Source: an uncultured Lachnospiraceae bacterium | GTDB taxonomy: Bacteria > Bacillota > Clostridia > Lachnospirales > Lachnospiraceae | Assembly (NCBI GenBank): GCA_947174505.1 | Contig: CAMWJF010000002.1 | Coordinates: 62,001-126,000, forward strand | Direction: 5' to 3' | DNA: 64,000 bases | In this document: one piece after another, positions 17,863 through 26,605 of the stretch | Numbering within the stretch: position 1 is the first letter of the stretch | Layout of the letters: the number at the start of each line of letters is the position of its first letter | Position numbers and translations under genes: made by a program | Notes under the pieces: generated by a model | Seen by the model: only the letters and a program-made list of their open reading frames with translations | Database searches by the model: none | What the model was told of the DNA's origin: nothing

Positions 17863-19707
17863 CTACCTTGTCAGCACGGACACGCCCGTATCCTGCACCG
17901 CGCCGCCAAGGCTTTCCCCTTCCAGCGCCTTCACACATGCCTCCACGCCCATAGAACCCATCATGTCAGGATTCTGCGCCATGGTGCAGAGCAGATGGCC
18001 GTCGCCGATCAGATTCATAATCGCATCGGACTTGTCAAAGCCTACGCCGACAATGTCTGCGTTGCCGCCTGCCTTGATGGCGTTGCCCGCGCCCGTGGTG
18101 GAACCCTCGTTACAGCCGAAGATACCGACTACTCCCTGTGTGATATAGTTTTCCGCAATGCTCTGGGACTTCGCCGCGTCGCCCTCTCCGTACTGTGTCT
18201 CTAAGAGGTTAAAGCCAGTTCCTTCAAATGCGGAACGGAAGCCCTCCTCACGCATCACGCAGGAATCTGTCGCCGCGTTTACATTGATGATACCGATATC
18301 GCCGGAGGTCGTGCCTGCCGCCTCAAGGGCCTTGATCATCTCCTCGCCTGCCGTCCTGCCAGCCGCTTTGTTATCCGTAGAGAAGGTTGCCTCTGCGTCC
18401 ACATTTGCAGGAGAATCCACATAAACGATCTTCACGCCTGCTGCCGCCGCCTCGTTCAGTGCGGAGGAAATCGCGTCGGGGCCGTTCGCCGCCACCATGA
18501 TCGCATTATAGCCGCCTGCCACCGCATTGTTCACACACTCGATCTGCTGCGCGTCATCCTTTGTATTGGGCGCCATAAAGGTCACGCTCACGCCCAGCTC
18601 CTCCGCCTTCGCCTGCGCGCCTTCATTTAACGTCACCCAGTGCTGGTCGATGGAATCCATGGTAATCAAAGCGATCTTCCACTCCTGGCTTGCCGTCGCG
18701 CCGCTGTTCATTGCCGGCTCCGCCGCGCCTTCGCCAAGGCCTGCCGCATTGATCACGGATACCCCTGTATCTGTCACCTTGCCGCCAAGGCTCTCGCCGT
18801 TTACTGCCGCAACTGCCGCTTTCACGCCTTCATAACCCATCACATCGGGATTCTGTGCCATGGTGCAGAGCAGATAGCCGTCCTTAATCAGGTTCTGTAT
18901 CGCATCAGACTTGTCAAAACCCACACCGATTATACCGGCATTGCCTGCCGCCTTGATGGCATTGCCCGCGCCTGTGGTGGAACCCTCGTTACAACCGAAG
19001 ATACCGACTACGCCCTGCGTAATATAATTCTCTGCAATGCTCTGGGACTTCGCCGCGTCGCCCTCGCCATACTGTGTCTCCAGAATGTTAAAGCCGCTGC
19101 CCTCAAATGCCGCCCGGAAACCTTCTTCACGCATTACGCAGGAATCTGTCGCCGCGTTCACATTGATGATACCGATATCGCCGGAAGTGGTTCCCGCCGC
19201 CTCAAGCGCCTTGATCATCTCCTCGCCTGCGGTAGTGCCCGCCGCCTTATTATCAGTGGAGAAGGTCGCCTCGGCATCCACGTTTGCCGGAGAGTCCACA
19301 TATACGATCTTTACGCCTGCCGCAGACGCTTCCTTCAGTGCGGAAGAAATTGCGTCGGGGCCGTTCGCCGCCACCAGAATCGCCTGATAGCCGCCTGCCA
19401 CCGCATTGTTCACACACTCAATCTGCTGCGCGTCATCCTTTGTGTTGGGCGCCATAAAATCTACCGTCACGCCAAGCTCCGACGCTGCCTCCTGCGCGCC
19501 TTCATTCAAGGTCACCCAGTGCTGGTCGATGGAATCCATGGTAATCAGCGCAATCTTTACATCGCCGCCGGACGCCGTCTGCGCGTCCGCACCCGCCGTA
19601 TCCGAATTGGTCCCCGCGCCCGTCTCTGCCGCCCCGCCGCCGCATCCGGTTAAGGAAGCCGCCGCCAATGTCATGCAGCAAAGCATAGCCAATAATTTCT
19701 TTTTCAT
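17863..19707 (-). CDS. lipoprotein with two tandem sugar-binding (Peripla_BP_4) domains
   Basis: Protein of 614 aa. A lipoprotein signal peptide ends at Cys-22 (SLTGC), followed by a Gly/Ala/Thr-rich linker. Two complete RbsB-type periplasmic-binding domains then follow (about residues 51-321 and 344-614) in direct tandem. By my count the domains differ at about 32 of 271 positions (about 88% identity), so this is a recent internal duplication; a single-domain protein is the family norm (~300-330 aa). Both copies keep the shared motifs MDSIDQHW, ANGPDAISS and VGFDKSD. AGGAGG precedes the ATG. It delivers sugar to the permease/ATPase encoded upstream. Confidence 0.93.
   Translation of the reverse strand: MKKKLLAMLCCMTLAAASLTGCGGGAAETGAGTNSDTAGADAQTASGGDVKIALITMDSIDQHWVTLNEGAQEAASELGVTVDFMAPNTKDDAQQIECVNNAVAGGYQAILVAANGPDAISSALKEASAAGVKIVYVDSPANVDAEATFSTDNKAAGTTAGEEMIKALEAAGTTSGDIGIINVNAATDSCVMREEGFRAAFEGSGFNILETQYGEGDAAKSQSIAENYITQGVVGIFGCNEGSTTGAGNAIKAAGNAGIIGVGFDKSDAIQNLIKDGYLLCTMAQNPDVMGYEGVKAAVAAVNGESLGGKVTDTGVSVINAAGLGEGAAEPAMNSGATASQEWKIALITMDSIDQHWVTLNEGAQAKAEELGVSVTFMAPNTKDDAQQIECVNNAVAGGYNAIMVAANGPDAISSALNEAAAAGVKIVYVDSPANVDAEATFSTDNKAAGRTAGEEMIKALEAAGTTSGDIGIINVNAATDSCVMREEGFRSAFEGTGFNLLETQYGEGDAAKSQSIAENYITQGVVGIFGCNEGSTTGAGNAIKAGGNADIVGVGFDKSDAIMNLIGDGHLLCTMAQNPDMMGSMGVEACVKALEGESLGGAVQDTGVSVLTR
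17866..18678 (-). repeat. intragenic tandem duplication, second copy
   Basis: Encodes the C-terminal binding domain (residues 344-614). It repeats 18745-19557 with a period of 879 bases. Confidence 0.9.
18745..19557 (-). repeat. intragenic tandem duplication, first copy
   Basis: Encodes the N-terminal binding domain (residues 51-321). Long nucleotide stretches are identical or nearly identical to 17866-18678, so the region is prone to recombination and to assembly collapse. Confidence 0.9.
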
Positions 19708-19751
19708 ACTTTTTCCTCCTTCTTGATCTATCGCTATCCGCTTATGCGGTG

Positions 19752-20762
19752 TTAGCCTTTTTTCTTTTTGGAAAACTGCCCGCTTCTGAGCACCACGTCC
19801 AGAAGTACGGCAACTACTACGATGATGCCGATAACGAGACGCTGGATGCCTACCTGTGCGCCGATCATATTCAGACCGTTCTCCAGTGTCTGCCACACTG
19901 CGGAGCCCGCCAGCGTACCGAGCAGGATGCCGGTGCCGCCCAGAGGCGATACGCCACCGATTACGCCTGCGGCCACACCATACATCTCATACATGTTTCC
20001 CGCTTCCATGTTACCCATACCGGCCTGCGCGCACAGAATCAGTCCTACCACCCAGGAGCACACCGCGCTGACCAGATATGTCTTCGTGGTGGTTGCCACT
20101 ACATTGACGCCGGAGAGTTTTGCCGCGTCGATATTGGAGCCGATGGCATATATGTGTCTCCCCGTCCTTGTCTTGGAAAGCAGGAAGAAGAAAATGACAA
20201 ACATGATAATCGCAATCCAGAAGGTATTGTATATGCCTGCGGTGGTTCCGTAGTAGAAAAAGTTCTGGAACGCGTCGCCCGTCTCCTTGCCTACGCCGGT
20301 AGCGATCGCGTCGGTATTACGGTTGTTGTTCACCATATAAGCGATACCGCGTCCCACAAACATCGTGCCAAGGGTGGCAATAAAAGGCGGCAGCTTAAAC
20401 TTACCTACCAGAATACCGTTAATCACGCCGATTACCAGACAGCATACGAGCGCCACCAGAACCGCCAGAAACGGATTGGTGCCAAGCGTCATAAGCGTCG
20501 CCGAAATCATCGCGCTCATCGCCACCATGGAGCCGATGGAAAGGTCGATATTTCCCGTAATCAGTACATAACTCTGTGCAATACCGATCAGAAGATATTT
20601 TGACATCGACCGCAGCAGATTCAGGATATTGTTGCTGGAAAAGACAGCCGGGTTAATCAGCCCGAACGCTATGTAAATAATAATCAGTCCGACGAAAGCG
20701 GTGAGTGCCGCTCCCATGCCCTTGACCGCCAGAAGCTTTTTGATGGGGCTCTTGTTATTCAT
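19752..20762 (-). CDS. ribose/galactose-type ABC transporter permease (RbsC family)
   Basis: Protein of 336 aa with about eight to ten hydrophobic helices and the BPD_transp_2 signatures LNLLRSMSKYLLIGIAQS, GNIDLSIGSM and SPLGGTGILLGTLAG. It forms the membrane channel of a monosaccharide importer with the ATPase encoded just upstream. ATG at 20762 is preceded by AGGAGG and separated from the ATPase stop by a single base, so translation is coupled. Confidence 0.93.
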   Translation of the reverse strand: MNNKSPIKKLLAVKGMGAALTAFVGLIIIYIAFGLINPAVFSSNNILNLLRSMSKYLLIGIAQSYVLITGNIDLSIGSMVAMSAMISATLMTLGTNPFLAVLVALVCCLVIGVINGILVGKFKLPPFIATLGTMFVGRGIAYMVNNNRNTDAIATGVGKETGDAFQNFFYYGTTAGIYNTFWIAIIMFVIFFFLLSKTRTGRHIYAIGSNIDAAKLSGVNVVATTTKTYLVSAVCSWVVGLILCAQAGMGNMEAGNMYEMYGVAAGVIGGVSPLGGTGILLGTLAGSAVWQTLENGLNMIGAQVGIQRLVIGIIVVVAVLLDVVLRSGQFSKKKKG

Positions 20763-20763
20763 C

Positions 20764-22293
20764 TTATACTTCCTCCTTGCCGCTTTGGCTGTTAATTTTC
20801 TTATCCTCAAAGGTGGTTGCCAGCGTCAGGATCTCGTTCTGCGTCGTTTCCCTTGCCATAACCTCCCCCGTAATCCTGCCGTCGCACATGACAATGATCC
20901 GATCCGCAATTCCCATAACCTCCGGCATCTCCGAGGAGACAAACATCACGGCAATTCCCTGTTTCTTCAGTTCATTCATCAGGTTATAGATTTCTACCTT
21001 GGCTCCTACGTCAATACCACGCGTCGGCTCATCGAAAATTACCACTCTGGAATCTCTCGCCAGCCACTTTCCGACCACCACCTTCTGCTGGTTTCCACCG
21101 GAAAGATTCCCGGAGTCCACCTCCACGCTTGGCGTCTTAATTTTTAAGTCAACGACCGCTTTTTCACACAGCTCATTTTCCTTTTTGCCGATCACTACAC
21201 CCAGTCTGTTACAGACGATGTCCAGATTCGGCAGCGTCAGATTATGCCGGATACTGAGCTTGGTGCACAGACCATCCTTTTTTCGGTCCTCCGGCGCAAG
21301 CACAACGCCGTTTCTGATCGCGTCCATCGGACACTTTATCTCTATTTTCTTATCGTCCACATATATTTCGCCGCTCTCCTTCGGGTCAACCCCGAAAATG
21401 GCTCTGGTCGTCTCGGTCCGCCCCGCGCCCATCAGCCCTGCAAAGCCCACGATTTCACCCTCATAAACCGAAAAGTTGATATCCCGCACCATTTTCCCGG
21501 CATTCAGGTTTCGCACCTCAAATACCTTCTTCCCCTTCTCACACTCGACACGCGGAAATTTTTCCTTGATTTCACGGCCAACCATGTAACTGATAATCTG
21601 TTCCATAGTGACGTCCCCGAAATGCATACTGGTGATATACTGGCCGTCCCGCATGACCGTCACCCGGTCCACGATATGCTGCAGCTCCTCCAGACGGTGC
21701 GATATGTATACGATCCCTTTTCCCTCGGATTTTAATTTCTTAATGATCCGAAACAGATCTTCAATCTCCCTAGCCGTCAATGAGGAGGTCGGTTCATCCA
21801 TAATCAGTATCTTCGCATTGATCGAGAGCGCCTTGGCGATCTCCACCATCTGCTGTTTTGACACGGGCAGTTCTCCCACGGTTTCCTTCGGATCGATATC
21901 GATTTTCAAATCGTCCAGAATCCGTTTCGCCTCCTGCTCCATTTTTGCGTTATTTAATGCAATGCGTCCGCTGATTTCACGCCCCAGAAACATATTTTCT
22001 GCCACCGAGAGATGGCGGCACATATTCAGCTCCTGATGGATGATCGCCACGCCAACCTCCTGCGCCTGCTTCGGCGTCAGATCCCCGTAATCCTTCCCGA
22101 ATATTTTCAGGGAACCTTCATCTCTCGTGTAAACGCCGCTCAAAACCTTCATGAGCGTGGATTTTCCCGCCCCGTTTTCTCCAAGAAGCGCCATAACCTC
22201 CCCTGCGCGTAATTCAAAACTAACATGATCCAACGCTTTTACGCCTGGAAATGTTTTACATATGTTTTCCATGGAGACGATTACTTCATTCAT
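20764..22293 (-). CDS. sugar ABC importer ATPase (RbsA/MglA family)
   Basis: Protein of 509 aa with two nucleotide-binding domains. NBD1 has Walker A GENGAGKST, a degenerate signature LPVSKQQMVE and Walker B ILIMDEPTSSL. NBD2 has GLMGAGRTE, the signature LSGGNQQK and VVIFDEPTRGID. This is the usual asymmetric RbsA pattern with catalytic motifs kept, in contrast to the degenerate paralogue at 13.6-15.1 kb. First gene of the importer operon (ATPase, permease, binding protein). Confidence 0.95.
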   Translation of the reverse strand: MNEVIVSMENICKTFPGVKALDHVSFELRAGEVMALLGENGAGKSTLMKVLSGVYTRDEGSLKIFGKDYGDLTPKQAQEVGVAIIHQELNMCRHLSVAENMFLGREISGRIALNNAKMEQEAKRILDDLKIDIDPKETVGELPVSKQQMVEIAKALSINAKILIMDEPTSSLTAREIEDLFRIIKKLKSEGKGIVYISHRLEELQHIVDRVTVMRDGQYITSMHFGDVTMEQIISYMVGREIKEKFPRVECEKGKKVFEVRNLNAGKMVRDINFSVYEGEIVGFAGLMGAGRTETTRAIFGVDPKESGEIYVDDKKIEIKCPMDAIRNGVVLAPEDRKKDGLCTKLSIRHNLTLPNLDIVCNRLGVVIGKKENELCEKAVVDLKIKTPSVEVDSGNLSGGNQQKVVVGKWLARDSRVVIFDEPTRGIDVGAKVEIYNLMNELKKQGIAVMFVSSEMPEVMGIADRIIVMCDGRITGEVMARETTQNEILTLATTFEDKKINSQSGKEEV

Positions 22294-22324
22294 GCCCTAA
22301 CCCCCTGTTCCCTTCTATGTTTTC

Positions 22325-22330
22325 AGTATA
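22325..22330 (-). promoter_or_regulatory. extended -10 of the sugar-importer operon
   Basis: The minus strand reads TGCTATACT, an extended -10 element 32 bases before the ATPase start codon. The -35 match is poor, consistent with activation by the YesN-type regulator. Confidence 0.4.
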
Positions 22331-22487
22331 GCAGAATCCTGTCTTTGCAAAAGGGTGGGGGATTTTCGTTTTATGGGGGGATTTTTATGTAATTTTTATG
22401 ATTTTTGAAAAAAAGAGGGAAATAATTTCGAAATTCTGCACAGACAGGAAATAAATACACGGAGGAAAAATGACATGTTGCACAAAA

Positions 22488-23348
22488 TCAAAAGCGCACC
22501 CCTAAAAGCTGTATCAGCGCGCCCCCGGCCACTCCGAGCGCATACAAAAGGGCGAATACCCGCAGGCTTTCCTTCCTGTCCTCATTTACCCGAAGCAGCA
22601 CCAGAAAACCCACGCCCGATCCTGACAGAAGGCCCGCCATCAGCGCACCCGCACGCAGCACGCCGCCCAGATAGAGCTTCGTGAGTATGACGGAAGACGC
22701 GCAGTTCGGGATCATACCCACAAGAGCCGACACAAACAGACTGAGGGCAGGCTTATTCAGAACCACGGCCGCCAGTGTCTCCTCCCCGACCAGCGCAATC
22801 GTAAAATTCAGAACCAGAGAAACCGCTACTATATATAAGAAGATCCTCCATGTATGGCTGAAGGCCGACCTCCAGATGCCTCTTTCACAGTGACAGTGCT
22901 GCCGTTCACACAGATGTTCAATCTGCGGCTCCTCCTTCTTCCGGAACGGCGCGTCCACGAGAAACCCGGCTGCGAGCGCGAAAAGCGCTTTGACCAGAAG
23001 AATCTTTCCGATCATGGCAATACCCACATTTTCGGATATCATAATGGGCAGCATCTCATCGGAGGTAGATAAAAACACAGCGATGAGGGTTCCCAGCGTA
23101 ATAATCCTGCCCGCAAAAAGGTTCGCCGCCGCCGCGGAAAACCCACACTGCGGAAAAATGCCCAAAAGCCCGCCGATCGCCGGCCCTGCCTTTCCCGATT
23201 TTCTGACAACCGCCTGCATTTTACCTCCGGTCCAATGCTCCAGACATTCCATCGCAAGATAAGCCAGAAAGAGAAAGGGTAATATTCTGAGACTGTCTAT
23301 AAAAGTATCGCTTATCACATCCAAAACCATTTCAATCTTTGCCTCCAT
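22488..23348 (-). CDS. putative manganese transporter family membrane protein (ArsP_2-like)
   Basis: Protein of 286 aa with about eight to ten membrane helices. The conserved core GIFPQCGFSAAAANLFAGR followed by FLSTSDEMLPIM, and the mirrored GMIPNCASSVILTKLYLGG in the second half, identify the PF11449-type family, annotated as putative manganese transporters and related to ArsP permeases. Between the two halves is a cytosolic loop rich in His and Cys (EHLCERQHCHCER), which could bind metal. It is a single-gene leftward unit. Substrate is inferred from the family only. Confidence 0.8.
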   Translation of the reverse strand: MEAKIEMVLDVISDTFIDSLRILPFLFLAYLAMECLEHWTGGKMQAVVRKSGKAGPAIGGLLGIFPQCGFSAAAANLFAGRIITLGTLIAVFLSTSDEMLPIMISENVGIAMIGKILLVKALFALAAGFLVDAPFRKKEEPQIEHLCERQHCHCERGIWRSAFSHTWRIFLYIVAVSLVLNFTIALVGEETLAAVVLNKPALSLFVSALVGMIPNCASSVILTKLYLGGVLRAGALMAGLLSGSGVGFLVLLRVNEDRKESLRVFALLYALGVAGGALIQLLGVRF

Positions 23349-23487
23349 ATTATCTGTCCCTCGTTAGAAGGCACAGCGAAAGTTACCGAATTTATAATAC
23401 CATTCTTTCAAAAAAAAGCAAGTGCGGGTAAATTTGCACAAAAAACGCAAATTCTTCTCTTTTCACCAATATTCTGCGAATTAGTGA

Positions 23488-23516
23488 TTGATTCTTTAGG
23501 AAAAATGTACTAGTAT
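23488..23516 (+). promoter_or_regulatory. possible promoter of the comFB-like gene
   Basis: TTGATT, 17 bases, TAGTAT, lying about 35 bases before the start codon. The -10 is imperfect; TATAGA three bases further on is an alternative. Confidence 0.35.
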
Positions 23517-23548
23517 AGAATTGTGTAGCTTAATGAGGGAGGTTCGGA

Positions 23549-23818
23549 ATGGAAGGGTTAAAGAATATCATGGAGGATGCCGTGGAGTACCAGTTAAATA
23601 AACTGCTGCCCACGATGCCTGAGGTTTGTTCCTGCGATAACTGCAAATTGGACATGATGTCCTATTCGTTGAACAGACTTTCACCCCAGTATGTGCGTAC
23701 AGATACCGGCGCACTTTTTCAGAAATTAAATAATTACCAGCCGCAGGCCGAGGTGGAAATTTTGACTACTGTGATGTCCGCGATCAATAAAATCGGATCG
23801 CATCCCCAGCATGAGTGA
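23549..23818 (+). CDS. comFB: ComFB-family late competence development protein
   Basis: Protein of 89 aa matching the small ComFB family. It starts with MEGLKNIMEDAVEYQLNKLL, then a Cys-rich segment MPEVCSCDNCKLDM typical of the family, and ends with a helix. The molecular role in Firmicutes is unclear; cyanobacterial relatives bind cyclic di-nucleotides. It is a monocistronic rightward gene with AGGGAGG before the ATG and a terminator directly after. No competence operon lies nearby. Confidence 0.85.
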   Translation: MEGLKNIMEDAVEYQLNKLLPTMPEVCSCDNCKLDMMSYSLNRLSPQYVRTDTGALFQKLNNYQPQAEVEILTTVMSAINKIGSHPQHE

Positions 23819-23856
23819 TTTCATTATGGTTTACACTGTCGCAATTTCCTATAGAA

Positions 23857-23892
23857 TCAAAACCGGGTGGATATCCACCCGGTTTCTTTATG
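23857..23892. terminator. bidirectional terminator between comFB and anti-sigma genes
   Basis: Perfect palindrome AAACCGGGTGGATATCCACCCGGTTT followed by CTTTAT on the plus strand. It lies between two convergent genes. Confidence 0.85.
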
Positions 23893-23906
23893 TCCTCTGT
23901 CTCTCT

Positions 23907-25115
23907 TTAGTTTTCCACAATCTCTATCTTTACTTCCCGCCCTTCCTCTGTCCTGTAATAATCGACACTCGTCTGCACCTCCGTCTGCAGGCGCTCCTCG
24001 TAATCCTCCTTCGTTGTGACGGAAAAATCGCTCACCTCTCCGGTCCATGTGCACTCCACCAAAAACGAAGCGCCGCCGTCGCCGACAAACAGGACATCTA
24101 TCAGAGTGCTTACCTTTTCATCCGTGACATTGACCCGGTAATAACTTTTCACCTCCTGAAAGGAGTCCCGGATCTCCAGCTTTTCTTCCAGAAAGCTTTG
24201 CGCCTGCTTCTTAATCCCGGCAATTTTTCCCGGCGCCTCCGAAACGGCGGGTCTCGCCGCCTCCCTCCCCTTCCAATCGTGGCTGTAAGTCAGGGAACGC
24301 AGCGTGCCGTCCGCAGCATCGATCCAGAAATAATAGTAGTCGTAATTTCCCATATCGCTCCAGTTCACACAGTAAGTACCGACAACATGTGCCGGAGCAG
24401 AATCCGGATCATTATAATAGTGATTTAATTCCATACCACTCCCGTCAAGCCCAAACACCTGTTTCAAATATTCCGTGGCAGTCTCCACCGCCCGCTCCTC
24501 CGTGATGCCGCCGGAAGCGACCACCTTCTTAACCTGCTCCTTCTCCTTCGCCTCTCTCTCGGCAATTCTCTCAGCGTTCTGCTCCTGCACCGCATAGTCC
24601 TGCTTTTTCTCAAAATCAATCTTCTGAAGAATCTCCTCATCCGTCAATTCCCGGTTCACCGGCAGATAGAAGACACCCGTAGTCGTCAGAAAGCAGAACT
24701 CGTGCTCCGCAGCCTCCTCCTCGCTGTCCACCATGGTCAGATCACCCTCCGGGAAAAGGCCATTTAAATACCGGGCATAGAGTTTTCCCCTGCGCTCCTT
24801 CTCCCCCGCTGTGTACTCCCTTGTGGCGCTGTTCGCCTCGGTGCTCTGATTCTTTATCTGTTCTGCAACTTTAGCAATCTCCTCCTCCGGCAGACTGTCC
24901 ATCCGCTCGCGCACCAGCGAATCTACCACCGCCCGCACGGGCACACTTAAAGCACCCACTGTCAAAATGCAGACAACAACTGCCGCGGCGGTCCGCAGGA
25001 CTCTTATATATCTGTGCGGTTTTTTCTTCGCCCCTATTTCCAGAATCATCTGTCTCTGTTTTTCCCGGTCAAAATCGATTCCGTTTACTGCATTTCTCAG
25101 ATCCGTAATATTCAT
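23907..25115 (-). CDS. membrane-anchored anti-sigma-type protein paired with the ECF sigma factor
   Basis: Protein of 402 aa with a short cytoplasmic N-terminus (~45 aa), one membrane helix (about residues 48-70, LRTAAAVVVCILTVGALSV) and a large extracytoplasmic region with a Glu/Lys-rich helical part near residues 150-190. It lies directly downstream of the ECF sigma gene (54 bases), the usual place for a cognate anti-sigma factor. The signal sensed is unknown. ATG at 25115 is preceded by AAAGGGAG. Confidence 0.7.
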   Translation of the reverse strand: MNITDLRNAVNGIDFDREKQRQMILEIGAKKKPHRYIRVLRTAAAVVVCILTVGALSVPVRAVVDSLVRERMDSLPEEEIAKVAEQIKNQSTEANSATREYTAGEKERRGKLYARYLNGLFPEGDLTMVDSEEEAAEHEFCFLTTTGVFYLPVNRELTDEEILQKIDFEKKQDYAVQEQNAERIAEREAKEKEQVKKVVASGGITEERAVETATEYLKQVFGLDGSGMELNHYYNDPDSAPAHVVGTYCVNWSDMGNYDYYYFWIDAADGTLRSLTYSHDWKGREAARPAVSEAPGKIAGIKKQAQSFLEEKLEIRDSFQEVKSYYRVNVTDEKVSTLIDVLFVGDGGASFLVECTWTGEVSDFSVTTKEDYEERLQTEVQTSVDYYRTEEGREVKIEIVEN

Positions 25116-25169
25116 ATGGCATCTCCCTTTCTCCGTTTCGGCCAATCCGTCATACGCTCGCAGCGTATA

Positions 25170-25625
25170 TCACTCTTCCTCTAATCGCAGGCGCAGCAGC
25201 TTTCTTCCCCTCTGCAGCCGTTTTTTCACCGCATTAAAGGAAATTCCGAGTATTTCCGATACCTCAGCCGTTTTATATCCTTCTATATAATACAGATATA
25301 CCGCGGCCTTTACGGGGAGCGGCAGGCTGACCAGCTCCGCCAGCACCTGACTGTATTCAGGATTCTCATAGCTTGCGTTGATCTCGTCAAGCGTCACCTG
25401 TGGATGCCGCATCTGAAACCGCCGCATATCACGGCAGCGGTTCTGTGCCACCTTGATCAGCCATGCCTTTTCATGTTCCCCGTCCCGAAATTCCTTCCTG
25501 CATTCCAGATACTTGCAGATCGTATCCTGCACCGCATCCTGCGCGTCCGCTTCATTGCCCAGCATAACCACACAGATGCGGTAGAGCATGGGACTATACT
25601 TTGTCACCGCTTCCTCCGTTGTCAT
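25170..25625 (-). CDS. ECF-type RNA polymerase sigma factor
   Basis: Protein of 151 aa with sigma region 2 (YRICVVMLGNEADAQDAVQDTICKYLE) and region 4 (LPLPVKAAVYLYYIEGYKTAEVSEILGISFNAVKKRLQRGRK). It directs RNA polymerase to a stress regulon and is probably held by the membrane protein encoded next. The second ATG (25625) is chosen because GGCGG lies at a proper distance; the ATG six bases upstream would be too close to it. Confidence 0.92.
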   Translation of the reverse strand: MTTEEAVTKYSPMLYRICVVMLGNEADAQDAVQDTICKYLECRKEFRDGEHEKAWLIKVAQNRCRDMRRFQMRHPQVTLDEINASYENPEYSQVLAELVSLPLPVKAAVYLYYIEGYKTAEVSEILGISFNAVKKRLQRGRKLLRLRLEEE

Positions 25626-25748
25626 AAACATTCCGCCTTTCCCAATCCATGGATCTTTTTGCGCCTTATACTTATAACACGTATCAGATTATAAAATGGT
25701 GCCCTGGCGTAGTATGCAACGCTGATACAATTTCCTATGCAAACAAAT

Positions 25749-25780
25749 ACAGGGCAGAAAACCTTTGTCTTCTGCCCTGT
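25749..25780 (-). terminator. terminator of the carD-like gene
   Basis: Eleven-bp stem ACAGGGCAGAA / TTCTGCCCTGT with a 10-base loop, followed on the minus strand by ATTTGTTT. Confidence 0.7.
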
Positions 25781-25793
25781 CATCTGATTTCAT

Positions 25794-26309
25794 TTATACT
25801 GTAACCTTCTGCCTGTCCACCGCCTTGGCAATATATGCCTCCACCTCATCCTTCGGTATGGAGAGCGCCAGAGACATTTCGCTGTAAAGAAGCTCCTCCG
25901 CCTTGTGCAGATACTGCTCATCGGAGGAAAGCACTTTCTTGCCCTCATTGATGCGGCTCCTCTTCCGCTGGTAAAGCGTCTTGATGATCTGCACCAGACT
26001 TCTGGAATCGTACGTGCGGATGGCCTCCTTATAAGTCTGCTCCCTGCGCTTCTCCTCCTGAATCCACATGGTATCGATCTCCTCGATGTGCGCGATGAGC
26101 TTCTCCGCCTCTTCCCTGTTCATAATCCTGCGCATAACAATCTTATCGTTATCGACAGGCGTATAGATCGTGCTGGCTTTCTCAAAAACCGGCTCCAGCA
26201 CATAATACTTTTTCTTTAAATCCGACCGGTCAATCGGATTCCCAGTAATGTCAATAACGCGACAGACACCGTGTCCGCCGCACATGATCAGTTCGCCCTT
26301 CCCAAACAT
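25794..26309 (-). CDS. CarD/CdnL-family transcriptional regulator
   Basis: Protein of 171 aa. The N-terminal CarD_TRCF RNA polymerase-interacting domain (residues 1-60; FGKGELIMCGGHGVCRVIDI, YYVLEPVF, TIYTPVDN) is followed by a helical C-terminal domain (RSLVQIIKTLYQRKRSR). Such proteins bind the RNA polymerase beta subunit and stabilise open promoter complexes. ATG at 26309 follows GGAGGGTGCT. It is a single-gene unit with its own promoter and terminator. Confidence 0.9.
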   Translation of the reverse strand: MFGKGELIMCGGHGVCRVIDITGNPIDRSDLKKKYYVLEPVFEKASTIYTPVDNDKIVMRRIMNREEAEKLIAHIEEIDTMWIQEEKRREQTYKEAIRTYDSRSLVQIIKTLYQRKRSRINEGKKVLSSDEQYLHKAEELLYSEMSLALSIPKDEVEAYIAKAVDRQKVTV

Positions 26310-26407
26310 AGCACCCTCCAAATTTTCTAACCCTCACCTGTTGACAGCTCCAATTGCAACGACTCATCCATAATTGCGATGTGCCAGTCCACAGTACCCC
26401 TACTTTC

Positions 26408-26436
26408 ATTGTAACACTTCAAAAACTTTCTCGTAA
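26408..26436 (-). promoter_or_regulatory. promoter of the carD-like gene
   Basis: On the minus strand TTACGA (26431-26436), a 17-base spacer and TACAAT (26408-26413), about 100 bases before the start codon. Nothing else is evident in the ~300-base gap up to the CheC-like gene. Confidence 0.5.
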
Positions 26437-26605
26437 GTACTTTCGGAAATAGAAAATCATTTTCGGCACATTTTATGGTATAAGCCGTCTCTTCAGTTGT
26501 GAAAATTTGCTAATAAAAGATGTCTGAAAAAGCGATTCCTGAAAAATACCCCTTACAAATTGTTGTCTATTCTCTCACGGACGCCGATGTTCCTGCTCCG
26601 GCCTG

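Noticed and set aside
18640-19653. Long rightward open frame opposite the duplicated binding-protein gene
   Set aside because: Antisense shadow; its internal repetition simply mirrors the tandem domains of the real gene.
22471-22506. Eleven-codon rightward mini-ORF with a perfect GGAGG site, containing two adjacent cysteines
   Set aside because: It overlaps the 3' end of the transporter gene on the other strand and there is no clear promoter or downstream gene it could control.
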